Shown here: positions 53,395 through 62,366 of the stretch, in pieces | Layout of the letters: the number at the start of each line of letters is the position of its first letter | How positions within the stretch are numbered: the first letter of the stretch is position 1 | Source: JBJMLO01 sp045805265 | Lineage (GTDB): Bacteria; Actinomycetota; UBA4738; JACQTL01 | Direction: 5' to 3' | DNA: 64,000 bases | Assembly (NCBI GenBank): GCA_045805265.1 | Contig: JBJMLO010000016.1 | Location: 62,001-126,000, forward strand | Notes under the pieces: generated by a model | Database searches by the model: none | What the model saw: only the letters and a program-made list of their open reading frames with translations | What the model was told of the DNA's origin: nothing | Made by a program: the position numbers and the translations under genes

Positions 53395-54249
53395 CTACCC
53401 TCCCCTCCTGGCGGGGTCGCGCGGCCTGCCGGACGTCTGGCCCTCGGGCCGGTCCCCGGCCTGGAGTCGCGCGTAGGCTTCATGGGCGGCCTGCTGCTCG
53501 GCCTCCTTCTTCGACCGGCCGGTGCCCCGGCCCCACGGCTCCCCCCGCAGGTACACGGTGGCGGTGAACTCCTTCTGATGGTCGGGCCCGCGGGAGGCCA
53601 CCCGGTAGTCGGGGACGCTCCCGACCTCCTGGGCCGACACCTCCTGCAGCACGGTCTTGTAGTCGCGCTCGCCCTCGCCCCGGGCGTAGGCCTGCATGCG
53701 CGGCTGGAACAGTCGAACGATCAGCTCGGCCGCCGCCTCGAGACCCCGGTCCATGTACACGGCGCCCAGGACCGCCTCCATGGCGTCGGCCAGGATGCTG
53801 GCCTTGGACCGTCCGCCCGACAGCTCCTCGCCCTTGCCCAGCAGGACGATCTCGCCGAGCCCCAGCTCTGCGGCGACCTCTGCCAGCGAGGTCATGTTCA
53901 CCGTGGCGGCCCGGAGCTTCGCCAGGTCGCCCTCGGCCAGGTCGGGGAACTCCCGGAAGGCCAGGTCGGTGACCACGAGACCCAGGACGGCATCGCCCAG
54001 GAACTCGAGGCGCTCGTTGGTCATCTCCAGGCCCCGTTCGAACGCGTGCGAGCGATGGCTCATCGAGGCGTCGGCCAGTGAGCGGTCGACGAACTCCACA
54101 CCGATGGCCGAGCCGAGACGGTCGGCCAGCTCCTCATCGGTGAGCGAATCCAGCGCCGAGCCGGTAGCAGTTCCCCCGGCCGTGTCGGATTCGGGCTCGC
54201 TCCCGGAGGAGGGCTCCGGGGAGTCGGACGGGCCCTTCGCAGGGGACAT
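53395..54249 (-). CDS. rnc: Ribonuclease III
   Basis: Processes rRNA precursors and double-stranded RNA. 284 residues. A ~45-residue Ser/Glu/Pro-rich N-terminal extension precedes the catalytic domain, whose signature is NERLEFLGDAVLGL. DAMEAVLGAVYMDRG carries the second acidic pair, and a dsRNA-binding domain begins DYKTVLQEVSAQ. A Pro/Arg/Gly tail ends it. ATG start at 54249. The order rpmF-rnc-fpg is classical for Actinobacteria. Confidence 0.96.
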   Translation of the reverse strand: MSPAKGPSDSPEPSSGSEPESDTAGGTATGSALDSLTDEELADRLGSAIGVEFVDRSLADASMSHRSHAFERGLEMTNERLEFLGDAVLGLVVTDLAFREFPDLAEGDLAKLRAATVNMTSLAEVAAELGLGEIVLLGKGEELSGGRSKASILADAMEAVLGAVYMDRGLEAAAELIVRLFQPRMQAYARGEGERDYKTVLQEVSAQEVGSVPDYRVASRGPDHQKEFTATVYLRGEPWGRGTGRSKKEAEQQAAHEAYARLQAGDRPEGQTSGRPRDPARRGG

Positions 54250-54257
54250 GCCCGCTC

Positions 54258-54434
54258 CTACTCGACCTCGATGGCCTGCCGGCCGGCGTAGTAGCCGCAG
54301 TTCCCGCACACGCGGTGGGGCAGCTTCGCCTGGTGGCACTGCGGGCACTCGGAGTACGTGGTGGGGTGCGTCTTCCAATTCGCCGCCCGCTGCCTGGTCT
54401 TGTTCTTCGGGGTCTTCTTCTTGGGGGTGGCCAC
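54258..54434 (-). CDS. rpmF: 50S ribosomal protein L32 (zinc-ribbon type)
   Basis: 58 residues. ATPKKKTPKNKTRQRAAN at the N-terminus and a four-cysteine zinc ribbon (CPQC...CGNC) identify the Zn-binding paralogue. The GTG start at 54434 is the only start giving the conserved N-terminus. Located between yceD and rnc as usual. Confidence 0.95.
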   Translation of the reverse strand: MATPKKKTPKNKTRQRAANWKTHPTTYSECPQCHQAKLPHRVCGNCGYYAGRQAIEVE

Positions 54435-54477
54435 GATGCTTCGGTTTCCTTTCCGTCGGTTCCGTCGATCGAATGGG

Positions 54478-55002
54478 CTAGGCCCGGTCCCCGCCTTCCG
54501 GGGCGTCGGCGAACAGGGACTCCAGCGCGGCCCATCGGGCGTCCACGGGCTCCTCGGCACAGGAGCATTCCTCGAGGTTGCGGTCGCCGCCGCACCGCTC
54601 GCAGAGCCCCAGACAGTCGGCCCGGCACAGGGGCGAGAAGGGCAGCGCCAGCATGAGGCTGTCGCGCACCATCGGCTCCAGGTCGAGCGAGCCCTCGGGG
54701 GTCATCACGTATTCCTCGACGGGCCGCTCGGGGTTCGGGGAGAACAGCTCCTGGACGTCCACGTCGACCCGGCCCGCGAATTCCTTCAGGCACCGCGCGC
54801 AGGACAGCATGAGCGGACCGGTGAGCGGGCCCGAGACCAGGATGCCCTCGACCACGCTCTCCAGCAGGAGGTCGCCCTCGACCGGGGCGTCGTGGGGCAC
54901 CGCGGCCAGCTCGACCCGCAGGCCGGCGACCGGCTGGCGCAGGCGGTGGTGCCTGGACGAGCCCGGGTGGGCAATCAGCTCGCGGACGTCCACGTCGATC
55001 AC
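54478..55002 (-). CDS. YceD/DUF177 family protein
   Basis: 174 residues. Family marks are the CARCLKEF motif and a cysteine cluster (CRADCLGLCERCG, then CSC) that may bind metal. YceD homologues are linked to 23S rRNA accumulation and are cotranscribed with rpmF, as here. The GTG start at 55002 overlaps the stop of the coiled-coil gene (GTGA), so I prefer it to any upstream start. Confidence 0.9.
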   Translation of the reverse strand: MIDVDVRELIAHPGSSRHHRLRQPVAGLRVELAAVPHDAPVEGDLLLESVVEGILVSGPLTGPLMLSCARCLKEFAGRVDVDVQELFSPNPERPVEEYVMTPEGSLDLEPMVRDSLMLALPFSPLCRADCLGLCERCGGDRNLEECSCAEEPVDARWAALESLFADAPEGGDRA

Positions 55003-55625
55003 GGGGCCGCCTCTTCCTCCAGGGGCTCGGCCTCGATGAACGTCTCCTCCTCGGGGGCGAGCTCCTGGGCCGGATGCGTTCCGGCCAGCTGGGTGCGACC
55101 CTTCGTCACCTGCTCGGACACGCGCATCAGGGCGCCCTGGGTCTGTTGCAGCTGGTCGGCGAGCGCGGCCTCGACCTTCGTCACGTTCCCGATGAGGGTT
55201 TCGTGGGACTGGGTCAGGAGCTCCTGCAGTCGCTGCACCGCGATCTCGAACTGGGCGAGCTTCGCGTCGACGTAGTCGTCGCCCTCCATGCGGACCTGGT
55301 GGGCCTGGTCGCGGGCCTCGGAGACGATCCGCTCGACTTCCTCCTGCGCCGCCTGGACCACGGCCTCCTGCGCCACGAGGCGATGCTGCTCGGCGCGGGC
55401 CTTCTCGACGAGGGACTCGGCCTCCCTTCGGGCCTTGGCCAACAGCTCCTCGCGGTCGCGGACCACCCACCGGGCCTGCTTGATCTCGTCGGGGAGCTGC
55501 TCGCGCATCGAGGCGACCAGCTCGAGCAGCTCCTCGCGGTTGAGCAGCGCCGAGGACGACAGCGGCATCGACTTCGCCTCGCGGACGATGTCCTCGAGTT
55601 GCTGGATTCGGGATGCGAGATCCAT
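54999..55625 (-). CDS. SepIVA/DivIVA-like coiled-coil protein
   Basis: 208 residues. A short N-terminal segment (LEDIVREAKSMPLSS, NREELLELVASMRE) resembles mycobacterial SepIVA and is followed by a long charged coiled coil (about 50-170) and an acidic tail. Mycobacterial SepIVA is a septation and polar-growth factor encoded just upstream of yceD, rpmF/rnc and fpg. The identical gene order here supports orthology, though sequence similarity in coiled coils is weak evidence. ATG start, three bases after coaD. Confidence 0.8.
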   Translation of the reverse strand: MDLASRIQQLEDIVREAKSMPLSSSALLNREELLELVASMREQLPDEIKQARWVVRDREELLAKARREAESLVEKARAEQHRLVAQEAVVQAAQEEVERIVSEARDQAHQVRMEGDDYVDAKLAQFEIAVQRLQELLTQSHETLIGNVTKVEAALADQLQQTQGALMRVSEQVTKGRTQLAGTHPAQELAPEEETFIEAEPLEEEAAP

Positions 55626-55628
55626 TCC

Positions 55629-56132
55629 CTACCTTCCCTCTCGCTCGGGCCCGTCTTCCCCGAGCCGGTCCACGAGGCGCTGCTTCACCACGGGCGGAAC
55701 CAGGCCTTCCACGTCGCCGCCCAGCCGGGCGATGTCCCTGACCAGCGACGACGACAGGTACGACCACACCGGGTTCGTCGTCATGAAGAACGTCTCCACG
55801 TCCCCCAGCCGGTGGTTCATCTGGGCCATCTGCAGCTCGTAGTCGAAGTCGGTGACGGCCCGCAGGCCCTTCACGATGACCGTGGCTTCCTGCTGCCTGG
55901 CGTAGTCGACCAGCAGGCCGGAGAACGAGCCGACCTCCACGCCCTCGAGGTTCGCGGTGACCTCCTTGAGCAGGCTGACGCGCTCCTCGACGCTGAACAG
56001 CGGCGCCTTGGAGGGGTTCTGCAGGACGCCCACCACCAATCGGTCGAAGTGGCGGCTGGCCCGCTTGATGATGTCCAGGTGACCGTTCGTCACGGGGTCG
56101 AACGTCCCCGGACACAGGGCGGTCAGGCCCAT
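55629..56132 (-). CDS. coaD: Phosphopantetheine adenylyltransferase
   Basis: Penultimate step of coenzyme A synthesis. 167 residues. The nucleotidyl-transferase motif CPGTFDPVTNGHLDII contains T-x-G-H, and VKGLRAVTDFDYELQMAQMN and VWSYLSSSLVRDIARLGGDV are conserved. The ATG shares one base with the rsmD stop (TGATG), indicating coupling with rsmD, its usual partner. Confidence 0.97.
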   Translation of the reverse strand: MGLTALCPGTFDPVTNGHLDIIKRASRHFDRLVVGVLQNPSKAPLFSVEERVSLLKEVTANLEGVEVGSFSGLLVDYARQQEATVIVKGLRAVTDFDYELQMAQMNHRLGDVETFFMTTNPVWSYLSSSLVRDIARLGGDVEGLVPPVVKQRLVDRLGEDGPEREGR

Positions 56133-56677
56133 CAGACCTCCCGATACACGAGTACGAGGCTGTCGCCGTATGCAAGCCGCCTCGCGACCGCCCAGTGTAC
56201 CGGAATGACAATCGTGGAAGACCTCTTGGGACGGGTCAGCGCGACCGTCCACCCAGGTGAGAGGGCCTTTTCGTCCAGCAGGGCGAGCACGTGCTCGACC
56301 TGCTGGAGGGGCGCGTCGTACGGCGGGTCGAGGATGGCCACCGACGCCTTCGGGACGGTCTGTCGGGACAGGAACGCGGCCACGTCCGCCCTCCGGACCT
56401 CGGCCCGCTCGGCGAGGTGTGCCTTGGCCAGGTTTGTCCGGATTATGGCGATCGCCGGCGGCTGGCGTTCCACGAACGTGGCGTGTGCCGCCCCCCGGGA
56501 CAGGGCCTCGATCCCCACGGCGCCGGTGCCGGCGAAGAGGTCGAGCATCTCCGAGCCGACGACCGACGGCCCGAGGCTGCTGAAGAGCCCCTCGCGCGCC
56601 CGGTCGGCCAGCGGCCGGGTTCCCTCCGGGACGGGCGCCAGGCGGACCCCCTTCGCGGAGCCCGCGATCACCCTCAC
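56132..56677 (-). CDS. rsmD: 16S rRNA (guanine(966)-N(2))-methyltransferase
   Basis: 181 residues. It starts RVIAGSAKGVRL. Motif I is LDLFAGTGAVGIEALSRGA and the catalytic box is ILDPPYDAPL, as in RsmD. The GTG start overlaps the recG stop in a GTGA junction. Followed by coaD with a one-base overlap. Confidence 0.94.
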   Translation of the reverse strand: MRVIAGSAKGVRLAPVPEGTRPLADRAREGLFSSLGPSVVGSEMLDLFAGTGAVGIEALSRGAAHATFVERQPPAIAIIRTNLAKAHLAERAEVRRADVAAFLSRQTVPKASVAILDPPYDAPLQQVEHVLALLDEKALSPGWTVALTRPKRSSTIVIPVHWAVARRLAYGDSLVLVYREV

Positions 56678-58965
56678 GAGTGGAACAGCCAGTCGATGGA
56701 GTCGGCGAACCGGGTCTCGAGCTCAGACCGGAGCTCCGGGTGTCGTTGCAGGTCGGGATCGTCCTCGATGACCGCGAAGGCCCGGGCGCGGGCCCGCTTC
56801 ACCAGCTCGATGTCCTGGTCGAGCCGGGCCAGCTGGAGGTCGGGCATGCCGGATTGGCGGATGTCGAACAGCGTGCCCTCCCCGCGGAGGCGGAGGTCCT
56901 CGTCGGCCAGGGCGAAGCCGTCGGTGGTCGCGGCCATGGCGTCGAGCCGGGCCCGGGCCTCGTCGTTCCCCGGCTCGCTCTCGTCGAACAGGAAGCAGTG
57001 GGAACGGTGCTCGCCCCGGCCGATTCGGCCACGGAGCTGGTGCAGCTGGGCGAGGCCGAACCGCTCGGCGTTCTCGACGAGCATGACGGTCGCGTTCGGG
57101 ACGTCGACCCCGACCTCGATGACGGTCGTGGAGATCAGGAGGTGGGTGCGGCCGGCGCGGAACTCCTCCATGCGGCGGTCCTTCTCCGCCGGCCGCATCC
57201 GCCCGTGGAGCACCTCGAGCTCGAGATCGGGGAACACCTCGGTCTTCAGGCGCTCGGCCTCCTGCTCCGCCGCCTTCACCTGGAGGCGGTTCCCCTCGTC
57301 GATTGCGGCGCACACGACGAACGCCTGGCGCCCCGCCCGGACCTCGCGGCGGACGACGTCGTAGGCGGCGGCGCGCTCGGCCGCGGTCCGGACCACCGTG
57401 GTCTGGATCGGCTGGCGCCCGGCGGGGAGCTCGTCCAGGACCGCGACGTCGAGGTCGCCGTAGTAGGTGAGGGCGAGCGTCCGGGGGATGGGCGTAGCGG
57501 TCATGATCAGCACGTCGGGGGACGTTCCCTTCCTCTTCAGCGCCATCCGCTGGTGCACGCCGAACCGGTGCTGCTCGTCGACGACGGCGAGCGAGAGATC
57601 GCGGAACGCCACGCCCTCCTGGACCAGCGCGTGGGTCCCGACGACGAGGTCGACCTCGCCGGATGCGATGCCTTCCAGGACGCGCTGGCGTTCCCTCCCC
57701 ATCACGGCCGCCGTGAGGAGCGCGTAGGTGACGTGCTCGGCCGTGCCGCCGGCGCCGTCGGCCTTGCCGCCGTCGGCCGTGCCGCCGCCGGCCGTTTCGA
57801 CCACGGGTTCGGGGACCGGCTCGGGGCCGGCGAGCGGATCGAGCAGGGAGCCCTGCCCGGCGACCTGCGCGGAAACCCGAGCCCGGGCGGGCTCGGGTGC
57901 CGCGAGTGGCCGTCCGATGCCGTCGAGCAGCTCGGCGACGTTCCGATGGTGTTGCGCCGCAAGGACTTCGGTCGGCGCCATGATCGCGGCCTGGTGACCG
58001 GAGTCCACCGCGGTCATCGCGGCGGCCAGCGCGACGACCGTCTTCCCGGACCCCACGTCTCCCTGCAGGAGCAGGTTCATCGGGTGCGGCCGCGCCATCG
58101 CCTCGGCGATCGCGTCGGACGCCCTCCGCTGCCCCTCGGTGAGCTCGAAGGGCAGCGCTGCGACGAACCGGCGCACCAGCGGCCCGTCCGTCCGGTGCGC
58201 GACGCCGGCCTCCTGTCGGCTCACGCGGTGCTTGCGGAACGCGACGCCGAGCTCGAGGGTGAACAGCTCGTCGAACTTCAACCGCTCCTCCGAGCGGACG
58301 CGTTCGCCCTGCGACTCGGGGAAGTGGATCTTCCGCAGCGCCCAGTCGTACGTGACGAGGTGCTCCGCCTCGACGACCTCCCGAGGGAGCGGGTCCTGGA
58401 TGCGCGGGAGCTGGTCGAACGCGCTGTGGACCAGGTCGCGGATGGTTCGGGTCGAGACGCCCTCCGTCGCCCGGTGGACGGGGGTGATGCGGGCGGTGTG
58501 GACCTGCTCGGTCTCCTCCCGGAGAACCTCCACCTGCTGCCTCGCCATCTGGAGCTTGCCCTTGTACAGCTGGGCGATCCCCGAGACCGCGACCTCGGAT
58601 CCCTCCCGGTAGACCGTTGCCATCCACGGCTGGTTGAAGAACGTCAGCTCGAGGTACCCGCTGCCGTCGTAGAGCGAGACCACCACCATGGTCTGACGGC
58701 GACGGGTCAGCCGCCTCGTGACCTTCCGCACGGTCGCGATGATCGTTGCGTGCTGCCCGACCTTGAGGTCACGGATCCGCCCGACCTGCGAGCTGTCGAT
58801 GTAGCGCCACGGGTAGTGGTGGAGCAGCCCCCGCACGGTCCGGATACCGAGCCCCTCGGCGATGGCGACATGGGCCGGCGGGCCCTTGTTCTCCCGGGCC
58901 CCCATCCGGCGGTTCACGATCCGCGCGTCGATGCCCTCGAGCGGGTCGTCCGGTCCCAAGCTCAT
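56674..58965 (-). CDS. recG: ATP-dependent DNA helicase RecG, with a low-complexity insertion
   Basis: Fork-reversal and branch-migration helicase. 763 residues from the ATG at 58965; a GTG at 59016 is also possible. The wedge OB domain lies near 60-165. Helicase motifs are GDVGSGKT (302-309), DEQHRFGV (463-470) and TATPIPRTL, then HGRMRPAEKD and QLRGRIGRGEHRSHCFL. Between motif Ia and Ib (about 352-412) is an extra ~55-residue Pro/Ala/Gly-rich stretch, absent from typical RecG. Followed by rsmD with a four-base overlap. Confidence 0.95.
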   Translation of the reverse strand: MSLGPDDPLEGIDARIVNRRMGARENKGPPAHVAIAEGLGIRTVRGLLHHYPWRYIDSSQVGRIRDLKVGQHATIIATVRKVTRRLTRRRQTMVVVSLYDGSGYLELTFFNQPWMATVYREGSEVAVSGIAQLYKGKLQMARQQVEVLREETEQVHTARITPVHRATEGVSTRTIRDLVHSAFDQLPRIQDPLPREVVEAEHLVTYDWALRKIHFPESQGERVRSEERLKFDELFTLELGVAFRKHRVSRQEAGVAHRTDGPLVRRFVAALPFELTEGQRRASDAIAEAMARPHPMNLLLQGDVGSGKTVVALAAAMTAVDSGHQAAIMAPTEVLAAQHHRNVAELLDGIGRPLAAPEPARARVSAQVAGQGSLLDPLAGPEPVPEPVVETAGGGTADGGKADGAGGTAEHVTYALLTAAVMGRERQRVLEGIASGEVDLVVGTHALVQEGVAFRDLSLAVVDEQHRFGVHQRMALKRKGTSPDVLIMTATPIPRTLALTYYGDLDVAVLDELPAGRQPIQTTVVRTAAERAAAYDVVRREVRAGRQAFVVCAAIDEGNRLQVKAAEQEAERLKTEVFPDLELEVLHGRMRPAEKDRRMEEFRAGRTHLLISTTVIEVGVDVPNATVMLVENAERFGLAQLHQLRGRIGRGEHRSHCFLFDESEPGNDEARARLDAMAATTDGFALADEDLRLRGEGTLFDIRQSGMPDLQLARLDQDIELVKRARARAFAVIEDDPDLQRHPELRSELETRFADSIDWLFHS

Positions 58966-59044
58966 CGCATGCAGGTTCTCACGCCGAACGGACGCGCCGG
59001 CAGCTCCCTTGGTCACCGCCCGGTCGGCCTCACCGGCGCTCCGA

Positions 59045-60682
59045 TCACTCGAGGCCGAACAGGTAGGGGTCCGCGGGCTGCCCTCCACGGTGGATCTCGA
59101 TCTCGAGGTCGCCGAGGCCCTTCGCCAGCGCTTCCCCGAGCCGATCCGCTTCGCCCTGCGTGACATCGGCGCCGAGAATGACCGTGACCATCTCGTGGTC
59201 GTCCGTCCGAGCCTCCGAGAGCAGCTCCAACGCCACGGCGACCGGGTCCGGGCCCACCACCCGGATCTCGCCTTCGACGACACCGAGCCAGTCGCCCGCT
59301 CGGGCGTCGCCGGTCCGGGTGGACGTGGCCTGGACCGCTCGGGTCACCACCGCAGCCGTCACCCCCTCGACGATCTGGGACATCCGCTCGCCGGTATCCC
59401 GCAACGGCGACGTCGGATTGAATGTCGCTGCCGCCGAAAGACCTTCGACGGCAGAGCGCGTGGGGACCACCCGGACTTCCTTGTCGCTCTCGGCGGCGGC
59501 CCGTTCCGCCACGGCTCTGGCCTCCGACCCGTTCGGGAGCACCACGACCGACTCGGCGGGCGCGGCCTCGATCGCATCGACCAGCTGCTTGACGGAAGGC
59601 AGATCACCGGGGCCGCCCCGGACGACCATTCCCCCGAGCGATCCGAACAGCCGCGCGAGCCCGTCGCCGTCGGCCACGACGACCAGGGCCGAGGCCTGCC
59701 GCTCGCCCACCCGCACCGCCCTGGCCTGGCCGCTCAGACACCGATCGGGCACCTCGCCCTCCAGGTCCACCCTGCGGACGTCCTCGGGGCGTCCCGCCGC
59801 ATCCGCCGCCTCGACAGCCCCCTCGGGCTCGTTCGTATGGACGTGGACCTTGTACAGCCCGTCGCCCCCGACGACGACCACCGACTCGCCGAGCCCCTCG
59901 AGCCGGGCCTTCAGGGCCGGGATGAGCGAGTCGTCCCCGCGGAGCAGGTACATGACCTCGTACCTGAACGGGAGTCCGTCCGCGACGGCCACCTCCGCAT
60001 GGCCGACGGGACCGGATGGACCCACGGCCACGGTCAACTCGTGCCCGGCCACCACGGAGGCCAGCGCATCGAGCAACAGCACCATCCCCAAGCCGCCGGC
60101 GTCGACCACCCCGGCTGCACGGAGCTCGGGCAGGACCTCGGTGGTCCGCCCGAGCGACGCCCGGGCCTCGGCCAGCGCGGCGTCCGCCACGACGCCGGCC
60201 CCGACCGGGCTCCCGACACCCGGACCGCCCAGCGCGTCCCGCGCGGCCGCGGCGGCGTCGGCCAACACCGTCAGCACAGTCCCCGGCTCGGGCCGGGCGA
60301 CCGCGCGGCGGGCCTCGCCGGCGGCGTGCTCGAGTGCCTCCGCGAGACGCTTCCCTCCACCCGCCCCCTGGCCGGCGCACAGCCGTTCGGTAAGGGTGCG
60401 GAGGACCTGGGCCAGGATCACGCCCGAGTTCCCCCGCGCCCCCATCAACGACGCTCGGGTCACCGCCTCGGCGAGCGCCGGCGGATCGGGGCCGGACAAC
60501 CGGTCCAGCTCCTCCATCACCGCCCGCTGGGTGAGGAGCATGTTGGTCCCCGTGTCCCCGTCGGGCACCGGATAGACGTTCAGGGAATCGAGCTCGGCGC
60601 GGTGCGCCTCGAGCGCGGACAGGAATCGAGCGAACACCTCACCGAGCGCGGCGACGTCGATCGTGTCCGAGGAAACCTTCAT
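59045..60682 (-). CDS. fakA: DAK2-domain fatty acid kinase subunit A (FakA/YloV)
   Basis: 545 residues. The N-terminal DhaL/DAK2 domain has NVYPVPDGDTGTNMLLT (Mg-ATP-binding aspartates) and SLMGARGNSGVILAQ. A middle domain follows, then a C-terminal FakA/DegV-like domain with HVHTNEPEGAVEAA and VVLPNGSEA. FakA phosphorylates fatty acids bound to a DegV-family FakB; no fakB is in the window. ATG start, 79 bases before recG, the usual Gram-positive neighbour. rpmB, often beside it, is absent here. Confidence 0.92.
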   Translation of the reverse strand: MKVSSDTIDVAALGEVFARFLSALEAHRAELDSLNVYPVPDGDTGTNMLLTQRAVMEELDRLSGPDPPALAEAVTRASLMGARGNSGVILAQVLRTLTERLCAGQGAGGGKRLAEALEHAAGEARRAVARPEPGTVLTVLADAAAAARDALGGPGVGSPVGAGVVADAALAEARASLGRTTEVLPELRAAGVVDAGGLGMVLLLDALASVVAGHELTVAVGPSGPVGHAEVAVADGLPFRYEVMYLLRGDDSLIPALKARLEGLGESVVVVGGDGLYKVHVHTNEPEGAVEAADAAGRPEDVRRVDLEGEVPDRCLSGQARAVRVGERQASALVVVADGDGLARLFGSLGGMVVRGGPGDLPSVKQLVDAIEAAPAESVVVLPNGSEARAVAERAAAESDKEVRVVPTRSAVEGLSAAATFNPTSPLRDTGERMSQIVEGVTAAVVTRAVQATSTRTGDARAGDWLGVVEGEIRVVGPDPVAVALELLSEARTDDHEMVTVILGADVTQGEADRLGEALAKGLGDLEIEIHRGGQPADPYLFGLE

Positions 60683-60741
60683 GGCCGATGGAAGCGTAGC
60701 CGGGGCGCGGAGGCCATCCCGAAGAAGGGGCCGGCCGTAGC

Positions 60742-61347
60742 ATGGCCAGGATGTCTCCTCGGCCTCTCACCATCGCGCTGGCCACGATCGCCGTGCTCTC
60801 GGCGGGGTGCACCGGCGGGCCCCAGGGCGGTCCGTCGCAGCCGTCGTCCTCGCTCCAGCTCGGGAGCTCGCCGGGCGCAACGAACGCGACCAGCACCCCG
60901 CTGCTGCCGACGAGCCGGTTCGCCCTGCCCGAGTTCACCCCGGACACGTTCCGGGAGCTGCTCGGCCAGCTGAAGGGGACCCCGGTCGTCGTGAACTTCT
61001 GGGCGTCGTGGTGCGGGCCGTGTCGCCAGGAGGGGCCGGGCCTGGCCCGGGTAGCCCGGGAGTACGGGCACCGGGTGCAGTTCCTGGGGGTGGACCTCAA
61101 GGATCACACGGATGCGGCGCAGATCTTCATCCGGGACTTCGCGTACCCCTACCCGAGCGTGGCCGACCCACAGGGCGCGATCCAGCGGTCCTTCGGGTTC
61201 TTCGCCCAGCCCGTGACGCTGTTCCTCGACCGCGACGGGAACCGGGTGCCCGTCGAGCAGGAGGGGGCCGGCCGTGTCCAGCAGTACAGCGGCGCGATCC
61301 CCGAGCGCGTCCTCCGGTCGGTGGTCGGCCGCCTCGCCTCCTCGTAG
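60742..61347 (+). CDS. TlpA-like thioredoxin-fold lipoprotein
   Basis: 201 residues. A lipoprotein signal peptide with lipobox LSAGC (Cys23) is followed by a Ser/Gly/Pro-rich linker of about 35 residues. The thioredoxin fold has the active site FWASWCGPCR and the cis-Pro loop FFAQPVTLFLD. It would face the outside of the membrane and act in thiol reduction, for example in cytochrome c maturation or protein repair. No ccd or res genes are near, so the partner is unknown. ATG start, divergent from fakA. Confidence 0.9.
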   Translation: MARMSPRPLTIALATIAVLSAGCTGGPQGGPSQPSSSLQLGSSPGATNATSTPLLPTSRFALPEFTPDTFRELLGQLKGTPVVVNFWASWCGPCRQEGPGLARVAREYGHRVQFLGVDLKDHTDAAQIFIRDFAYPYPSVADPQGAIQRSFGFFAQPVTLFLDRDGNRVPVEQEGAGRVQQYSGAIPERVLRSVVGRLASS

Positions 61348-61638
61348 CCACGCCGCCGGCGCGGGAGCGCGCTCCCCCGGCCCGGGGCCGGAGGAGCAGT
61401 TCCGCGAAGAGGCGTACAATTTCGCTGGTAGGGGGGTCGGAGTAGGCGGATGTGCGTCGTCCGATGACCGACCAGACGAAGCTGCCGAGTGGCGACCGGA
61501 CCGGCCGCGCGCGCCTCCGGCGCCGCGCGGATTCCGCCGAGGCTCGGCCGCCGGCCCGCCTGCACCCCGCCCGTCCACCTCCGGCCGTCCTGACGTGCCC
61601 CACGGGTGCCCGCTCATCGACGAAATGGAGTGCGTGAG
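61348..61638 (+). promoter_or_regulatory. Long leader of the acetate transporter gene with putative promoter
   Basis: 291 bases between the TlpA-like gene and the transporter. TACAAT at 61415-61420 is a near-perfect -10 box, without a recognisable -35. The leader from there is about 210 bases. It contains an open frame (GTG 61452, ATG 61464, stop 61635-61637) whose TGA ends one base before the transporter ATG. Its product is Arg/Pro-rich and matches nothing I know. A translated upstream frame or mere GC-rich spacer are both possible. Confidence 0.4.
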
Positions 61639-62331
61639 ATGTCACAGAACGCACCGGTGCAAAGCGTGCAGTCAGCGCCCCCAGCTCCGGCTCCGACAAT
61701 CGCCGACCCCGCACCGCTCGGGTTGGGAGCGTTTGCCCTCACCACGTTCCTGCTCTCCGCCAAGAACGCCGGCCTGACCCACGGCACGGACGCGTGGCTC
61801 GGGTACGCGTTCGCCTACGGCGGGCTGGTCCAGCTGCTGGCCGGGATGTGGGAGTTCCGCAACCGCAACGTGTTCGGAGCCACCGCGTTCTCCACGTACG
61901 GCGCCTTCTGGATCGGCCTGGGGTTGTACATCCAGCTCGTTGCCGGCGGCGCGGCGAATGCCGCACAGGTCGACAACGACCTCGGATGGATCCTCCTGGC
62001 GTTCGCCATCTTCAACACGTACATGCTCCTGTGGAGCCTGCGCGTGAACGTCGCGGTGTTCCTCGTGTTCCTCACGTTGGAGGCGACGGAGATCGTCCTG
62101 TTCATCTCGTTCTTCTCTGGCAATGCGAACCTCACGAAGGTCGGCGGCTATGTCGGGATCGTCACTGCGGCCGTGGCCTGGTTCGCGTCGGCGGCGCTCG
62201 TGGCGAACGGCATGGCCGCGCGCCGGGTCGTGCCGGTGGGACAGCCGATCTGGAGGGAGCGCACGCCGCAGCAGCCCTCGGTCCAGGCCGCGCCGCCGGC
62301 CTCGTCGTCCGTCCAGACCAGGGTGTCGTAG
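61639..62331 (+). CDS. satP: GPR1/FUN34/YaaH (SatP) family acetate transporter
   Basis: 230 residues. The family motif near the first helix reads DPAPLGLGAFALTTF (usually NPAPLGL; here the Asn is Asp). Six membrane helices follow, with YAFAYGGLVQLLAGMWEF and TYGAFWIGLGLY typical of the acetate/succinate channels. A Pro/Gln/Ser tail of about 30 residues ends it. Acetate-CoA ligase follows 35 bases downstream, so the two probably form an acetate uptake and activation unit. The ATG at 61639 is preferred to an in-frame ATG 33 bases upstream. Confidence 0.9.
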   Translation: MSQNAPVQSVQSAPPAPAPTIADPAPLGLGAFALTTFLLSAKNAGLTHGTDAWLGYAFAYGGLVQLLAGMWEFRNRNVFGATAFSTYGAFWIGLGLYIQLVAGGAANAAQVDNDLGWILLAFAIFNTYMLLWSLRVNVAVFLVFLTLEATEIVLFISFFSGNANLTKVGGYVGIVTAAVAWFASAALVANGMAARRVVPVGQPIWRERTPQQPSVQAAPPASSSVQTRVS

Positions 62332-62366
62332 CTTCGAAGGAGACCCGTCGCGAAGGAGGGTGGTCT

